Shown in pieces: positions 34,114-42,400 of a stretch of DNA of 64,000 nucleotides; the first letter of the stretch is position 1; every line of letters starts with the position of its first letter. Source of the stretch: Flavobacterium collinsii. GTDB lineage: Bacteria; Bacteroidota; Bacteroidia; Flavobacteriales; Flavobacteriaceae. The stretch spans positions 62,001-126,000 of the forward strand of contig NZ_CADCST010000065.1 of NCBI RefSeq assembly GCF_902804485.1, written 5' to 3'. A program made the translations under genes and the position numbers. The notes below the pieces were generated by a model. The model saw only the letters and a list, made by a program, of their open reading frames with translations, did not search any database and had not been told where the DNA came from.

Positions 34114-34407
34114 TTAATTACAAGGAGGAGTCCTAAGAACCAAATGTATCGTGCTTTCTTTTAAAATGTTATAGTCGCATACTGTTCTGCCGTCTTCAAG
34201 TTGTTTTCCTGCAAATATTAACCTTTGGCAATCAGGAGAAAAACCTTCTTTATCTTGTATTTTAGCCTTAATATTTTCGATAGTATCTGAACATTCAACC
34301 TCAATAGTTATAGTTTTTCCAGTCAAAGTTTTGACAAAAAGTTGCATTGAGAATGCATTAGCAGAAAAGGCTAAAAATAAAACGAGAATTAATAATTTTT
34401 TTTTCAT
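34114..34407 (-). CDS. Secreted ubiquitin-like protein (bacterial ubiquitin, BfUbb type)
   Basis: The 97-residue protein has a signal peptide ([20 protein letters not shown]) followed directly by ubiquitin: [44 protein letters not shown] and [10 protein letters not shown]. By hand alignment 61 of 76 positions equal human ubiquitin, and Met1 and all seven lysines (6, 11, 27, 29, 33, 48, 63) are kept. The C-terminal LRGG is replaced by TPPCN, so it cannot be conjugated through Gly76. Cysteines occupy ubiquitin positions 19, 40, 57 and 76. The only comparable case I know is the Bacteroides fragilis ubiquitin homologue (BfUbb), exported, ending in Cys, and reported to kill other strains. A eukaryote-derived, horizontally acquired secreted effector or bacteriocin is the best reading. 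It has its own promoter; no immunity gene is recognised. Confidence 0.95.
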   Translation of the reverse strand: MKKKLLILVLFLAFSANAFSMQLFVKTLTGKTITIEVECSDTIENIKAKIQDKEGFSPDCQRLIFAGKQLEDGRTVCDYNILKESTIHLVLRTPPCN

Positions 34408-34635
34408 GGGGTTTTTTTATACTTGTTTATTTCTCAAAAATACTTATTTATTTGTAATACGCAAAATAACATTATTGAGTTATCACCAGTTCACCCAATC
34501 AAAAGATATCATAGGCTAAGTTTTGATTATTCTATAGAAGAGAAGCTCTACACGGATGATAGTGAGCTAAATTATTGGCATTATGACCATAGTTTTGGCA
34601 GATCCGTGTGAGAGGTTAATTTTTTTATGAAGTAA
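34408..34635. other. Spacer between the ubiquitin and ABC exporter genes
   Basis: This 228-bp segment holds the ubiquitin promoter (34435-34464). Its far half (about 34530-34612) contains CACGGAT and ATCCGTG as distant 7-bp inverted arms and ends GCAGATCCGTGTGAGAGG, which faintly resembles the sequence after a group II intron reverse-transcriptase gene. I cannot confirm this and see no intact mobile element. Confidence 0.35.
34435..34464 (-). promoter_or_regulatory. Promoter of the ubiquitin gene
   Basis: The minus strand reads TTG (34462-34464), 19 nt, then TATTTTTG (34435-34442), an exact match to TTG-N17-23-TAnnTTTG. The predicted transcript start is near 34428, about 20 nt before the ATG. 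This is a native-looking promoter, implying that the gene is expressed in its present host. Confidence 0.75.
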
Positions 34636-36390
34636 CTAGTTAGCTACGGCAAACTGAGAGTCATATAAGTTTTTATAATAACCATCAGTTTTAAGTAATA
34701 ACTCCTGATGCGTACCTTGTTCAACAATTAGTCCTTTATCCATAACTACAATTTTGTCTGCATTTACGATTGTTGCCAATCGGTGCGCAATAATAATCGA
34801 AGTTCTTCCTTTGGTAATGGTTTCGGTGGCACGCTGAATTAATTCTTCAGAATATGTATCAATCGATGAGGTAGCTTCATCCAAAATCAAAATACTCGGA
34901 TTGCTTACATACGATCTTAAAAACGCAATTAACTGACGCTGTCCTGACGAAAGCATAACTCCTCGTTCTTTTACATCAAAATCATAATTGTCCGGCAAAC
35001 TCATGATAAAATCGTGAACACCAATTTTTTTGGCAGCATCCAGAACTTTCTCGCGGGTAATTTCAGGATTGTGTAAAGTAATGTTGTTATAAATCGTGTC
35101 AGCAAACAAAAATACATCTTGAAGTACCACCGCAATTTGTTTTCGTAACGAAGCCAAAGTATAATTTTCGATATTATGACCGTCAATGCAAATGGTACCG
35201 CTGTTAATTTCGTAGAAACGATTCAATAGATTGATAATAGTCGACTTTCCTGCTCCTGTAGAACCTACAATGGCAACGGTTTGCCCTGAAGAGACTGATA
35301 AATCAATTCCTTTTATAACTTCTTCTTCCGGAATATAACTAAAACGGACGTTTTTGAATTCGATACTTCCCTCAAAGATTGGTGCTTCGATCGTTCCGGT
35401 ATCCTGAATGTGATCCTGAGTGTCGATAATATCAAAAACACGATTGGCCGCAATCATTCCTAATTGCATCTCGTTGAATTTATCCGCAATCTGACGTAAC
35501 GGGTTGAAGAGCATTCCAATAAACATAGTATACGAAAACAAATCCCCAAAAGTTGTAAAATGATCTCCGTTTAGGATTTTAAAGCCACCGTAAACGACCA
35601 CCAATCCTAAAGTAATAGAAGAGATAATATCGGCAATCGGGAAAAATATTGAGTTGTATAAAATAGTTTTGATCCAGGCAACTCTGTGTTTGTTGTTGAT
35701 TTCTTTAAAGTTATCGGCTTCAATTTGTTCACGATTAAAAAGCTGTACGATTTTCATTCCTGTAACGCGTTCCTGTACGAAAGAGTTCATGTTAGAAATC
35801 TGGGTGCGGACTTCTTCAAAAGCGACCTGCATTTTGCGTTGAAAAATTCGGGTAATATAAACCAGAATTGGCATCGCGACTACTACAATCCAAGTTAACT
35901 TCCAGTTCATATAAAACATGAAGATAAGTACCACTAGCATTTTCATCAAATCACTGATAATCATAAAAAGACCCTGACTAAAAATACGGGCAATTGACTC
36001 AATGTCTGAAACTGATCTTGTCACCAATTGACCTACAGGTACAAGGTCAAAATACTTCATTCTGAAGCTTAGTATGTGTTTGAAAAGTTTGGTACGGATA
36101 TCTTTTACAATGTCCTGCCCAAGCCAGTTGGCCCAGTAAACAAAATAAAACTGGGAGAAAACTTCCATCAAAAGAACAGCTCCCATTAAGATTATATAAA
36201 GAAGTAAACCCTCCTTGTCATGTGTCTTGATATAGCCGTCGACCGTTTGTTTTAGTAAATAGGGACGAAGGGCTGCAAAAATCGAAAGGGAGACAGCAAA
36301 AAGAATAACGCCGTAGTAGCGCCATTTATAAGGTTTGGTATATTTTAAGATTCGTTTGAATAATCCGGTATCAAATGCTTTTGCTTTCAT
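34636..36390 (-). CDS. ABC exporter (fused permease and ATPase, MsbA/lipid-exporter-like)
   Basis: The 584-residue protein has six membrane helices (residues about 20-300) followed by a nucleotide-binding domain with Walker A VGSTGAGKST (near 375), the Q-loop VLQDVFLFADT, the signature LSSGQRQLIAFLR, Walker B SILILDEATSSID and H-loop IIIAHRLATI. It acts as a homodimer or half-transporter exporting a hydrophobic compound, lipid or peptide from the inner membrane. The 3' end has a decayed relative at 33711-33914. A link with ubiquitin export is unlikely, since that protein has a Sec signal. Confidence 0.93.
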   Translation of the reverse strand: MKAKAFDTGLFKRILKYTKPYKWRYYGVILFAVSLSIFAALRPYLLKQTVDGYIKTHDKEGLLLYIILMGAVLLMEVFSQFYFVYWANWLGQDIVKDIRTKLFKHILSFRMKYFDLVPVGQLVTRSVSDIESIARIFSQGLFMIISDLMKMLVVLIFMFYMNWKLTWIVVVAMPILVYITRIFQRKMQVAFEEVRTQISNMNSFVQERVTGMKIVQLFNREQIEADNFKEINNKHRVAWIKTILYNSIFFPIADIISSITLGLVVVYGGFKILNGDHFTTFGDLFSYTMFIGMLFNPLRQIADKFNEMQLGMIAANRVFDIIDTQDHIQDTGTIEAPIFEGSIEFKNVRFSYIPEEEVIKGIDLSVSSGQTVAIVGSTGAGKSTIINLLNRFYEINSGTICIDGHNIENYTLASLRKQIAVVLQDVFLFADTIYNNITLHNPEITREKVLDAAKKIGVHDFIMSLPDNYDFDVKERGVMLSSGQRQLIAFLRSYVSNPSILILDEATSSIDTYSEELIQRATETITKGRTSIIIAHRLATIVNADKIVVMDKGLIVEQGTHQELLLKTDGYYKNLYDSQFAVAN

Positions 36391-36468
36391 TTATTTATTG
36401 TGGGCATTAAGCTTTAAGCTATAGGCAATAAGCTTTAGGCATAAAGCCTACAGCCTACGGCTTATGGC
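36391..36468. repeat. Short inverted and direct AAGCTTTA/AAGCCTACAG repeats
   Basis: The gap between truA and the ABC exporter gene consists of repeated TAAGCTTTA-, ATAGGC- and GCCTACAGCC-type words that can form small hairpins (for example TAGGC...GCCTA). Similar word-repeats are frequent between Flavobacterium genes. No function is evident. Confidence 0.5.
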
Positions 36469-37209
36469 CTACAGCGATAAATAATCGTAATCAATTTCGG
36501 TTAAATATAATCCGTGTGCCGGTACCGAAAATCCGGCTTTTTCTCTGCTTTTACTGGCGATAATGTTTTCAAGATCATCCAGAGAAATTTTATGCAAACC
36601 AATATTTACTAATGTTCCAACAATTGCCCGAACCATATTTCGAAGAAAACGGTTGGCCGAGATCGTAAAAATCAGCTTACTGTTTTCCTGTTTCCAGTAT
36701 GCCTCAAAAATCGTGCAATCAAAAGTATTGACGTCTGTATTTACTTTCGAAAAACACTGGAAGTCGGTGTGGAGCAGTAAAATTTTCGCGGCTTCATTCA
36801 TCAAATCTACATCTAATTTTTGATTAAAGTACCAACTCAATTCTTCTAAAAACGGATTTTTAACAGTGTTGATGTGGTATTCGTAGGTTCTTCTGGTCGC
36901 ATCAAATCGGCAATGGGCCTCATCGTGAACCGGAAGAATATTAAAAATAGCAATGTCTTTTGGTAAAAACGAGTTGAGCTTGTGAATCAAATTTGGAACT
37001 TCCAACGGGGTTTCAACATCAAAATGACCATACATTTCCTGCGCATGAACTCCGGTATCCGTTCGTCCGGCACCCATTACATTTATGGGAGTGTTCAATA
37101 AAATAGAAAGTGCTTTGTTTAAAGTTTCCTGAACAGAAGATGCGTTGGGCTGAAATTGCCAGCCATGATAATGTGTTCCGTTATAAGCAAATTGAATAAA
37201 ATATCTCAA
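36469..37209 (-). CDS. truA: tRNA pseudouridine synthase A
   Basis: The 246-residue protein begins RYFIQFAYNGTHYHGWQFQP and carries the catalytic-aspartate motif GAGRTDTGVHAQEMYGHFD (Asp near residue 52), CRFDATRRTYEYHI and the conserved end RNMVRAIVGTLVNIG. TruA isomerises uridines 38-40 in the anticodon stem-loop of tRNAs. The ATG lies directly next to a long intergenic inverted repeat. Length and motifs are canonical. Confidence 0.96.
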   Translation of the reverse strand: MRYFIQFAYNGTHYHGWQFQPNASSVQETLNKALSILLNTPINVMGAGRTDTGVHAQEMYGHFDVETPLEVPNLIHKLNSFLPKDIAIFNILPVHDEAHCRFDATRRTYEYHINTVKNPFLEELSWYFNQKLDVDLMNEAAKILLLHTDFQCFSKVNTDVNTFDCTIFEAYWKQENSKLIFTISANRFLRNMVRAIVGTLVNIGLHKISLDDLENIIASKSREKAGFSVPAHGLYLTEIDYDYLSL

Positions 37210-37534
37210 AATAAAGGTTCAAAGGTTCAGAGATGCAAAGGTACAAAGGTTTTTTTTAAAAGTGACTAAGATGCTAAGGTTCTAAGTTGCTAAGGTAGTC
37301 AGATGGTAAGTTTCTTTTTTAGGAGGTGCAAAGGAGCAAAGGTTTTTTTAAAAGGTTCTAAGTTGCTAAGGTACTAAGGTATTCAGATGGTAAGTTTCTT
37401 TTTTAGGAGGTTTGAAAGAGTAAGTTTTTTTTTAAGGTACTAAGGTTCGATGTACCTAAGCAACTTAGAATCTTAGTACCTTAAAAGAAAAAAACCTTTG
37501 TACCTTTGCATCTCTGAACCTTTGGGCCTAAATA
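37210..37534. repeat. Nested inverted and direct repeats in a divergent intergenic region
   Basis: A 37-bp arm at 37220-37257 returns as a perfect inverted copy at 37488-37524. Inside, a roughly 55-bp unit (AAGGTTCTAAGTTGCTAAGGTA ... TTTCTTTTTTAGGAGGT, split here) occurs twice in direct order near 37275-37335 and 37351-37410, and an inverted counterpart of its first half lies at 37450-37482. The whole can fold into a long hairpin between the divergent truA and phosphodiesterase starts. AAGGTnCTAAG words recur at 42344-42400 and 43850-43905. Confidence 0.8.
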
Positions 37535-38029
37535 ATGAAAAAAATTCTCCTGCTTTCCGATACTCACAGTCATATTGATGATACCATTCTAAAATACGTT
37601 GCTCAGGCCGATGAGGTTTGGCATGCCGGAGATATTGGAGATCTGAATGTTACAGACACAATTAAAAAGTTAAAACCGTTACGTTGTGTTTATGGTAATA
37701 TTGATGATGCTCAGGCGCGATTAGAATTTCCATTACACAATAGGTTTTTATGTGAAGATGTTTCTGTCTGGATCACGCATATTGGAGGATATCCGGGCAA
37801 ATACAATCCCAATATAAGGGAAGAAATGGCATTGAATCCTCCGAAATTGTTTATCTGCGGCCATTCGCATATACTGAAGGTTATGTTTGATAAAAAAAAC
37901 AATCTATTGCATATGAATCCGGGAGCGGCGGGGAAAAGTGGTTTTCATCAGGTTCGAACGATGTTGCGATTTGTAATTGACGGTGACAAAATAAAAGACC
38001 TGGAAATCGTTGAAATCGGGAAGAAGTAA
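37535..38029 (+). CDS. YfcE/MJ0936-type metallophosphoesterase
   Basis: The 164-residue protein has the full calcineurin-like metal-site series of small phosphodiesterases: LLSDTHSHIDD, WHAGDIGDLN, VYGNIDDAQAR, ITHIGGYPGKYN and ICGHSHILKVM, ending MNPGAAGKSGFHQ. Homologues hydrolyse phosphodiester bonds with a two-metal centre; the physiological substrate is unknown. The start is the ATG directly after the inverted-repeat arm at 37524. Confidence 0.92.
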   Translation: MKKILLLSDTHSHIDDTILKYVAQADEVWHAGDIGDLNVTDTIKKLKPLRCVYGNIDDAQARLEFPLHNRFLCEDVSVWITHIGGYPGKYNPNIREEMALNPPKLFICGHSHILKVMFDKKNNLLHMNPGAAGKSGFHQVRTMLRFVIDGDKIKDLEIVEIGKK

Positions 38030-38036
38030 AATTGAA

Positions 38037-38948
38037 TTAAAGTGGTAATGGAATCTGAATTTTGATAGTGGTTCCTTCATTCGTTTTTGAGGTAATGGAG
38101 ATGTTTCCTTTGTATTTCTTAATTCGGGCTCTGATTCTGTTCAAACCAAAGCCTTCAACATTGTTTAGTTTTTCGGTTTCAAAACCTCTTCCGTTATCGT
38201 GAATTATAATTACAAATTGATTGTTTTTTTCGGATAAGGAAATTTTAGCCTTTTGTGCATCACTGTGTTTTACAATGTTGTTGAAAAGCTCTGTAACAAT
38301 AAAATAAACCTTCATTTCAAATTTTTCGATGTATCTTTTTTCAGTCGGAATGGCACTTGAAAATTCAAAATTAATATGCGAATTGGAGTTTCTTTCACAT
38401 AAGTCCTCTAAGGCGTAAATTAGTCCAAAACGAACCAAAAGTGTGGGAACCAGATCGTGCGACATATCTCGTAAAAGGTCATGTGCTTCCTGTAAAATAT
38501 CCTTTGCTTTCTGAATTTCATCTGATTTTACTTCGTTTTGTGTTGTAAAAGTTTTTATGTGCAGTCCAACAGAAGATAATAAAGAGTTGATATTGTCGTG
38601 CAAAAATGATGCGATTTTTTTACGTTCTACCTCTTGGCTGTCAATACCGGCATTAATTACATTTAGTAATATCTTTTGCTTTATGTCTTTCCGCTTTATT
38701 TTTCGCCTCAATTTATTGTTTTCATAGAAAAAATAGAATAAAAAGAACAATAGTATTACCAGTACGATGGATAAGCTGATTATTTGCTTATCTCGGATGT
38801 TTTTCGGTTGGGAGGGATTGTTTTTTTTTGAATTTTCGACAACAGTAATAGTTTTCTTTTCTGAAATCGACTTTTGCTGATTAGCCGCAAAGCTGCCATT
38901 GAAAGAAGTTAATAAAGCAAAAAAAATATAGAATCTGAAAAAAGACAT
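38037..38948 (-). CDS. Sensor histidine kinase, HisKA_3 (NarL partner) type
   Basis: The 303-residue protein has an N-terminal signal-like segment, a short periplasmic stretch and one span (about 52-72: ISLSIVLVILLFFLFYFFY). The dimerisation/phosphoacceptor box EVERKKIASFLHDNINSLLSSV holds the phosphorylated His (near residue 118), and the ATPase domain shows TELFNNIVKHSDA (N box), IIIHDNGRGFE (G1) and EGFGLNRIRARIKKY (G2). It should phosphorylate the response regulator encoded 38 bp upstream. With so short a periplasmic region, the sensed signal is unlikely to be a large ligand. Confidence 0.9.
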   Translation of the reverse strand: MSFFRFYIFFALLTSFNGSFAANQQKSISEKKTITVVENSKKNNPSQPKNIRDKQIISLSIVLVILLFFLFYFFYENNKLRRKIKRKDIKQKILLNVINAGIDSQEVERKKIASFLHDNINSLLSSVGLHIKTFTTQNEVKSDEIQKAKDILQEAHDLLRDMSHDLVPTLLVRFGLIYALEDLCERNSNSHINFEFSSAIPTEKRYIEKFEMKVYFIVTELFNNIVKHSDAQKAKISLSEKNNQFVIIIHDNGRGFETEKLNNVEGFGLNRIRARIKKYKGNISITSKTNEGTTIKIQIPLPL

Positions 38949-38986
38949 ATTGACGCGAATTATTTGAATGTGCTTGTTAAAGGGGG

Positions 38987-39649
38987 TCAGGAATTGATCA
39001 GATTGTTTTTGAGTGCATATTTTACGAGGCCAATGGTGCTTTTTAGCTGTAGTTTTTTCATGATGTTTTTCCGGTGTGTCTCTACAGTGTTTATACTGAT
39101 AAAAAGCTGCTCACTGATTTCCTTTCCGCTGTGTTCTAAGGCAATTAAAGTGATAATTTCGATTTCACGGGCACTTAAAATAGGGTTTTCGACTTGAATG
39201 TTTTTATTGAGTTTTGGATTGTTATGAGAGAAAATATTGAAGATTTTTTCTCTTACCGAATCGCAAAAATATTCCTGTCCCTGATAAACAGCTTCTATGG
39301 CTTCGATTATATTTTCTCCGGCACATTTTTTTGTCAGGTAACCTTTTGCACCTAATTTCATTACTTCTTTGATGATTTTTAAATCATCGTAGCTGGATAG
39401 AATAATAATTTTGCACTGAAAATCTTTTTGCTGAAGTTCTTTAACTACTTCTATGCCATCTTTTTTGGGCATGCTGATGTCCAGGACCAAAATATCGGGA
39501 TTACTTTGAATGATATCATTATAAACAGTGGTGCCATCCTGTGAATTGCCCACCACTTCAAAATTTTCAACTGTCTGTAGCAAATTCGTAAGGCCGTCAA
39601 TAAGCACCTGATGATCATCTGCAAGGTGTATTCTTATTTTGTGTTTCAT
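38987..39649 (-). CDS. LuxR/NarL-type response regulator
   Basis: The 220-residue protein has a receiver domain with the acidic pair in IRIHLADDHQVLIDGL, phosphoacceptor Asp in DILVLDISMPKKDGIEV (near 57) and Lys in GAKGYLTKKCAG (near 106). The LuxR-type DNA-binding domain follows (about 152-218): LSAREIEIITLIALEHSGKE and LFISINTVETHRKNIMKKL. It is transcribed immediately before the kinase gene and is its likely partner. Target genes are not apparent. Confidence 0.93.
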   Translation of the reverse strand: MKHKIRIHLADDHQVLIDGLTNLLQTVENFEVVGNSQDGTTVYNDIIQSNPDILVLDISMPKKDGIEVVKELQQKDFQCKIIILSSYDDLKIIKEVMKLGAKGYLTKKCAGENIIEAIEAVYQGQEYFCDSVREKIFNIFSHNNPKLNKNIQVENPILSAREIEIITLIALEHSGKEISEQLFISINTVETHRKNIMKKLQLKSTIGLVKYALKNNLINS

Positions 39650-39756
39650 AATTGTTTAGGGACTGAAACGCAAAAATAAAGAAAAATTATCTTACAAAGT
39701 TTATTTTTAAGGTTGTTTTGGCAGTTCTGTTTGAAATTGCAGAAAATGTAAGGCAC

Positions 39757-39786
39757 AAAAAAACCCGAATTTAAAATTCGGGTTCT
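39757..39786 (-). terminator. Terminator of the DUF4293 gene
   Basis: AACCCGAATTT (39762-39772) and AAATTCGGGTT (39774-39784) form an 11-bp stem; on the minus strand seven T residues follow, about 30 bp past the stop. Confidence 0.85.
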
Positions 39787-39815
39787 CTTCGCACAAAAAA
39801 TTTAAGTTTATAGGT

Positions 39816-40232
39816 TTACCTCAAACGATCTACAGATTTTACAAGATCTTCATCCTTTTTGATGGCCTTATTAGCTAAAACTAATAATACGATAGCAACA
39901 ATAGGTAGAAACATCCCAATACCTTTCTCTGATACAATGGTAGTAGTATCTCCAGATAAATTTAGAGAACGATATACAAATAATCCCAATAAAATTAAAT
40001 TTAATATTATGTTCAGTCTGCCCATTACAAACTGATTTTGTCTTTTTTTGTATGAAATGATACTAATAATAGTAAGCATGGTACTTAATCCTAACAGGAT
40101 AGTGTAATATTGATCCTGCATAAAGTAAAATGCCTTACCATTATTTAAGGTCCAAAGCGGAATAAAAAACAGTAATACGCCTGTGATTAAAAAGGTAAGA
40201 ATTAAATATACGGTTTGAATTCGTTGTATCAT
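39816..40232 (-). CDS. DUF4293 family membrane protein
   Basis: The 138-residue protein begins MIQRIQTVYLILTFLITGVL, the typical DUF4293 opening, and has four membrane spans (about 5-25, 42-60, 72-90, 103-125) and a charged C-terminus. The family is confined to Bacteroidota and of unknown function. It is divergent from rho, an arrangement I recognise as usual in Flavobacteriaceae. A TATTTTTG -7 element lies at 40250-40257, 18 nt upstream of the start. Confidence 0.85.
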   Translation of the reverse strand: MIQRIQTVYLILTFLITGVLLFFIPLWTLNNGKAFYFMQDQYYTILLGLSTMLTIISIISYKKRQNQFVMGRLNIILNLILLGLFVYRSLNLSGDTTTIVSEKGIGMFLPIVAIVLLVLANKAIKKDEDLVKSVDRLR

Positions 40233-40249
40233 GGTCTAAAATTGTTTTA

Positions 40250-40257
40250 CAAAAATA
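40250..40257 (-). promoter_or_regulatory. -7 promoter element of the DUF4293 gene
   Basis: The minus strand reads TATTTTTG, an exact TAnnTTTG match, 18 nt before the ATG. No -33 TTG is seen at 17-23 nt. Confidence 0.45.
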
Positions 40258-40416
40258 TATTTTCTTTTTTTAAAATACTATTGTATGATTAAATTTTATT
40301 CGTATTATTGCATCATAATACCGTAAGCACTTCATACTGCGGTCAATCGAAAAAAAAATATCTACCTATTCTTTTTACAGTATTTCCGTTAAAATAATTA
40401 AATTCATAGAACATTC

Positions 40417-42342
40417 ATGTTTGATATTTCTGCATTAAAAGAAATGAAGCTTTCTGAGCTTCAAGAAATAGCTAAGTTAGCTAAAACTATAAAGTTTAAT
40501 GGTGTTAAAAAAGAGACTTTAATCAGTCAGATTTTGGCACATCAAGAAGCGACTGTAGCGCCGCCGGTTAATCCTGTGGCAGAAGCGGAAATAGTTGATG
40601 ATAAACCGAAAAGAGCAAGAATTGTTCCAGCCAAAAAAACACCTATCAGTAAGAATGCACCAGTTCTGGAATTTGATAAAGTAGAGGAAACTCCTGAAAA
40701 AACCGCAGCACCGGTTGCAGTAACTAAAATTCCGGCTATTAAAGCAAATCCTAAAACAAATCCTAAGATAAAAGGAAATGCAGTAGCGAAAGAAACAGCA
40801 GAAGTTAAAATTACCGAAGCAGCTCCGGAAGTTCAGGAAAATACTGATAATACTGATAATACTGATAATACTGAAAATACAGGGAATACAGGGAATACAG
40901 AGAATACAACAGTAGAGAAAAAAGGACCAAAAATCGTAAAATTTAATAAGTCGGCTTACGAGAAAAAGGTCGCTTTGCAAAAAGAAAAAGAAGCGACAAA
41001 AGAGGCAATTCCGGAAGGTGAAGCTGTAGCAGAAGTTTCGACGACTGAAAAAACAGAAGCACCGGTTCAAACTAAAAAGGTCAATCCGAACCAAAATAAA
41101 AATCCGAATCCTAACCAAAACCCAAATCAGAATCCAAATTCTAATCAAAATGGGAATGGAAATAACGGGAATCAAAATCCAAATCATAAAAATAAAAAGA
41201 ATAATTTCAGAGATTCAGACTTTGAGTTTGATGGAATTATCGAAAGTGAAGGTGTTCTTGAAATGATGCCGGACGGTTATGGTTTTTTACGTTCATCAGA
41301 TTATAATTATTTAGCTTCTCCCGATGATATTTATTTATCAACATCACAAATCAGATTGTTTGGTCTTAAGACCGGAGATACTGTAAAAGGAGTAGTTCGT
41401 CCTCCAAAAGAAGGAGAGAAGTTTTTCCCCCTTGTTCGTGTACTTAAAATTAATGGTCACGATCCGCAAGTTGTTCGCGACAGAGTTTCTTTTGAACATC
41501 TTACCCCGGTTTTTCCTTCTGAAAAATTCAAATTAGCCGAAAAAGGCAGTTCAGTTTCAACCCGTATTATCGACTTATTTTCTCCAATAGGAAAAGGACA
41601 GCGTGGTATGATTGTCGCTCAGCCTAAAACGGGAAAAACAATGTTACTAAAAGACATTGCAAACGCAATCGCAGCCAACCATCCTGAAGTATATCTTATT
41701 GTTCTTTTGATTGATGAACGTCCTGAAGAGGTTACCGATATGCAACGCAGTGTAAGAGGAGAAGTTATTGCTTCTACTTTTGACAGAGAACCACAAGAAC
41801 ACGTGAAGATTGCTAATATCGTTCTTGAAAAAGCAAAACGTTTGGTAGAATGCGGACACGATGTGGTTATTTTACTGGATTCTATTACCCGTTTGGCAAG
41901 AGCTTATAATACAGTTCAACCTGCTTCAGGTAAAGTTTTAAGTGGAGGTGTTGATGCCAATGCATTGCAAAAACCAAAACGTTTCTTTGGAGCTGCAAGA
42001 AATGTAGAAAACGGAGGTTCGTTAAGTATCATCGCAACAGCATTGACTGAAACAGGTTCTAAAATGGATGAGGTGATCTTTGAAGAATTTAAAGGTACCG
42101 GTAACATGGAACTTCAATTGGATCGTAAAATTGCCAACAAACGTATTTTCCCTGCTATTGATCTTACTTCGTCAAGTACTCGTCGTGATGATTTATTACT
42201 GGATGAGAAAACATTACAAAGAATGTGGATTATGCGTAAATATTTGTCTGATATGAATCCTGTAGAATCTATGGATTTCGTAAACGACCGTTTCAAGAAA
42301 ACCAGAAACAATGAAGAGTTTTTGATTTCTATGAATGACTAG
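40417..42342 (+). CDS. rho: Transcription termination factor Rho, long Bacteroidota form
   Basis: The 641-residue protein is about 220 residues longer than E. coli Rho. Residues 1-45 form a Rho-N/SAP-like helix domain ([20 protein letters not shown]). Residues about 46-265 are low-complexity, rich in Lys, Pro, Asn, Gln and Thr, with NTD/NTE/NTG tandem triplets and PNQNPNQN runs. The RNA-binding cold-shock domain follows ([20 protein letters not shown]), then the ATPase with Walker [30 protein letters not shown], Walker [18 protein letters not shown] and the Q/R-loop region. It is an RNA-dependent ATP-driven hexameric helicase that ends transcription. The disordered insertion is characteristic of Bacteroidota. 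Confidence 0.97.
   Translation: MFDISALKEMKLSELQEIAKLAKTIKFNGVKKETLISQILAHQEATVAPPVNPVAEAEIVDDKPKRARIVPAKKTPISKNAPVLEFDKVEETPEKTAAPVAVTKIPAIKANPKTNPKIKGNAVAKETAEVKITEAAPEVQENTDNTDNTDNTENTGNTGNTENTTVEKKGPKIVKFNKSAYEKKVALQKEKEATKEAIPEGEAVAEVSTTEKTEAPVQTKKVNPNQNKNPNPNQNPNQNPNSNQNGNGNNGNQNPNHKNKKNNFRDSDFEFDGIIESEGVLEMMPDGYGFLRSSDYNYLASPDDIYLSTSQIRLFGLKTGDTVKGVVRPPKEGEKFFPLVRVLKINGHDPQVVRDRVSFEHLTPVFPSEKFKLAEKGSSVSTRIIDLFSPIGKGQRGMIVAQPKTGKTMLLKDIANAIAANHPEVYLIVLLIDERPEEVTDMQRSVRGEVIASTFDREPQEHVKIANIVLEKAKRLVECGHDVVILLDSITRLARAYNTVQPASGKVLSGGVDANALQKPKRFFGAARNVENGGSLSIIATALTETGSKMDEVIFEEFKGTGNMELQLDRKIANKRIFPAIDLTSSSTRRDDLLLDEKTLQRMWIMRKYLSDMNPVESMDFVNDRFKKTRNNEEFLISMND
40840..40908 (+). repeat. 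9-bp coding tandem repeat in rho
   Basis: Seven 9-bp units encode NTD three times, then NTE, NTG, NTG and NTE; the first three units (AATACTGAT) are identical at the DNA level. They lie in the disordered linker, so copy number could change without harming the fold. Confidence 0.85.
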
Positions 42343-42400
42343 AAAGAAGGTGCTAAGATACTGAGGTTCTGAGATAGTAAGATATATAGGTCTAAGATAA

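Noticed and set aside
34423..34611. A 62-codon plus-strand frame between the ubiquitin and ABC genes, ending FGRSV
   Set aside because: It covers the ubiquitin promoter, has no recognised domain, and its end only faintly resembles sequence following group II intron reverse-transcriptase genes.
34530..34612. Possible group II intron tail
   Set aside because: CACGGAT/ATCCGTG pairing and GTGTGAGAGG are suggestive, but no domain V or reverse transcriptase gene is present.
40519..41187. A 222-codon minus-strand frame opposite the rho linker
   Set aside because: It is the antisense of low-complexity coding sequence and its translation is a Phe/Cys/Ile-rich string with no plausible fold.
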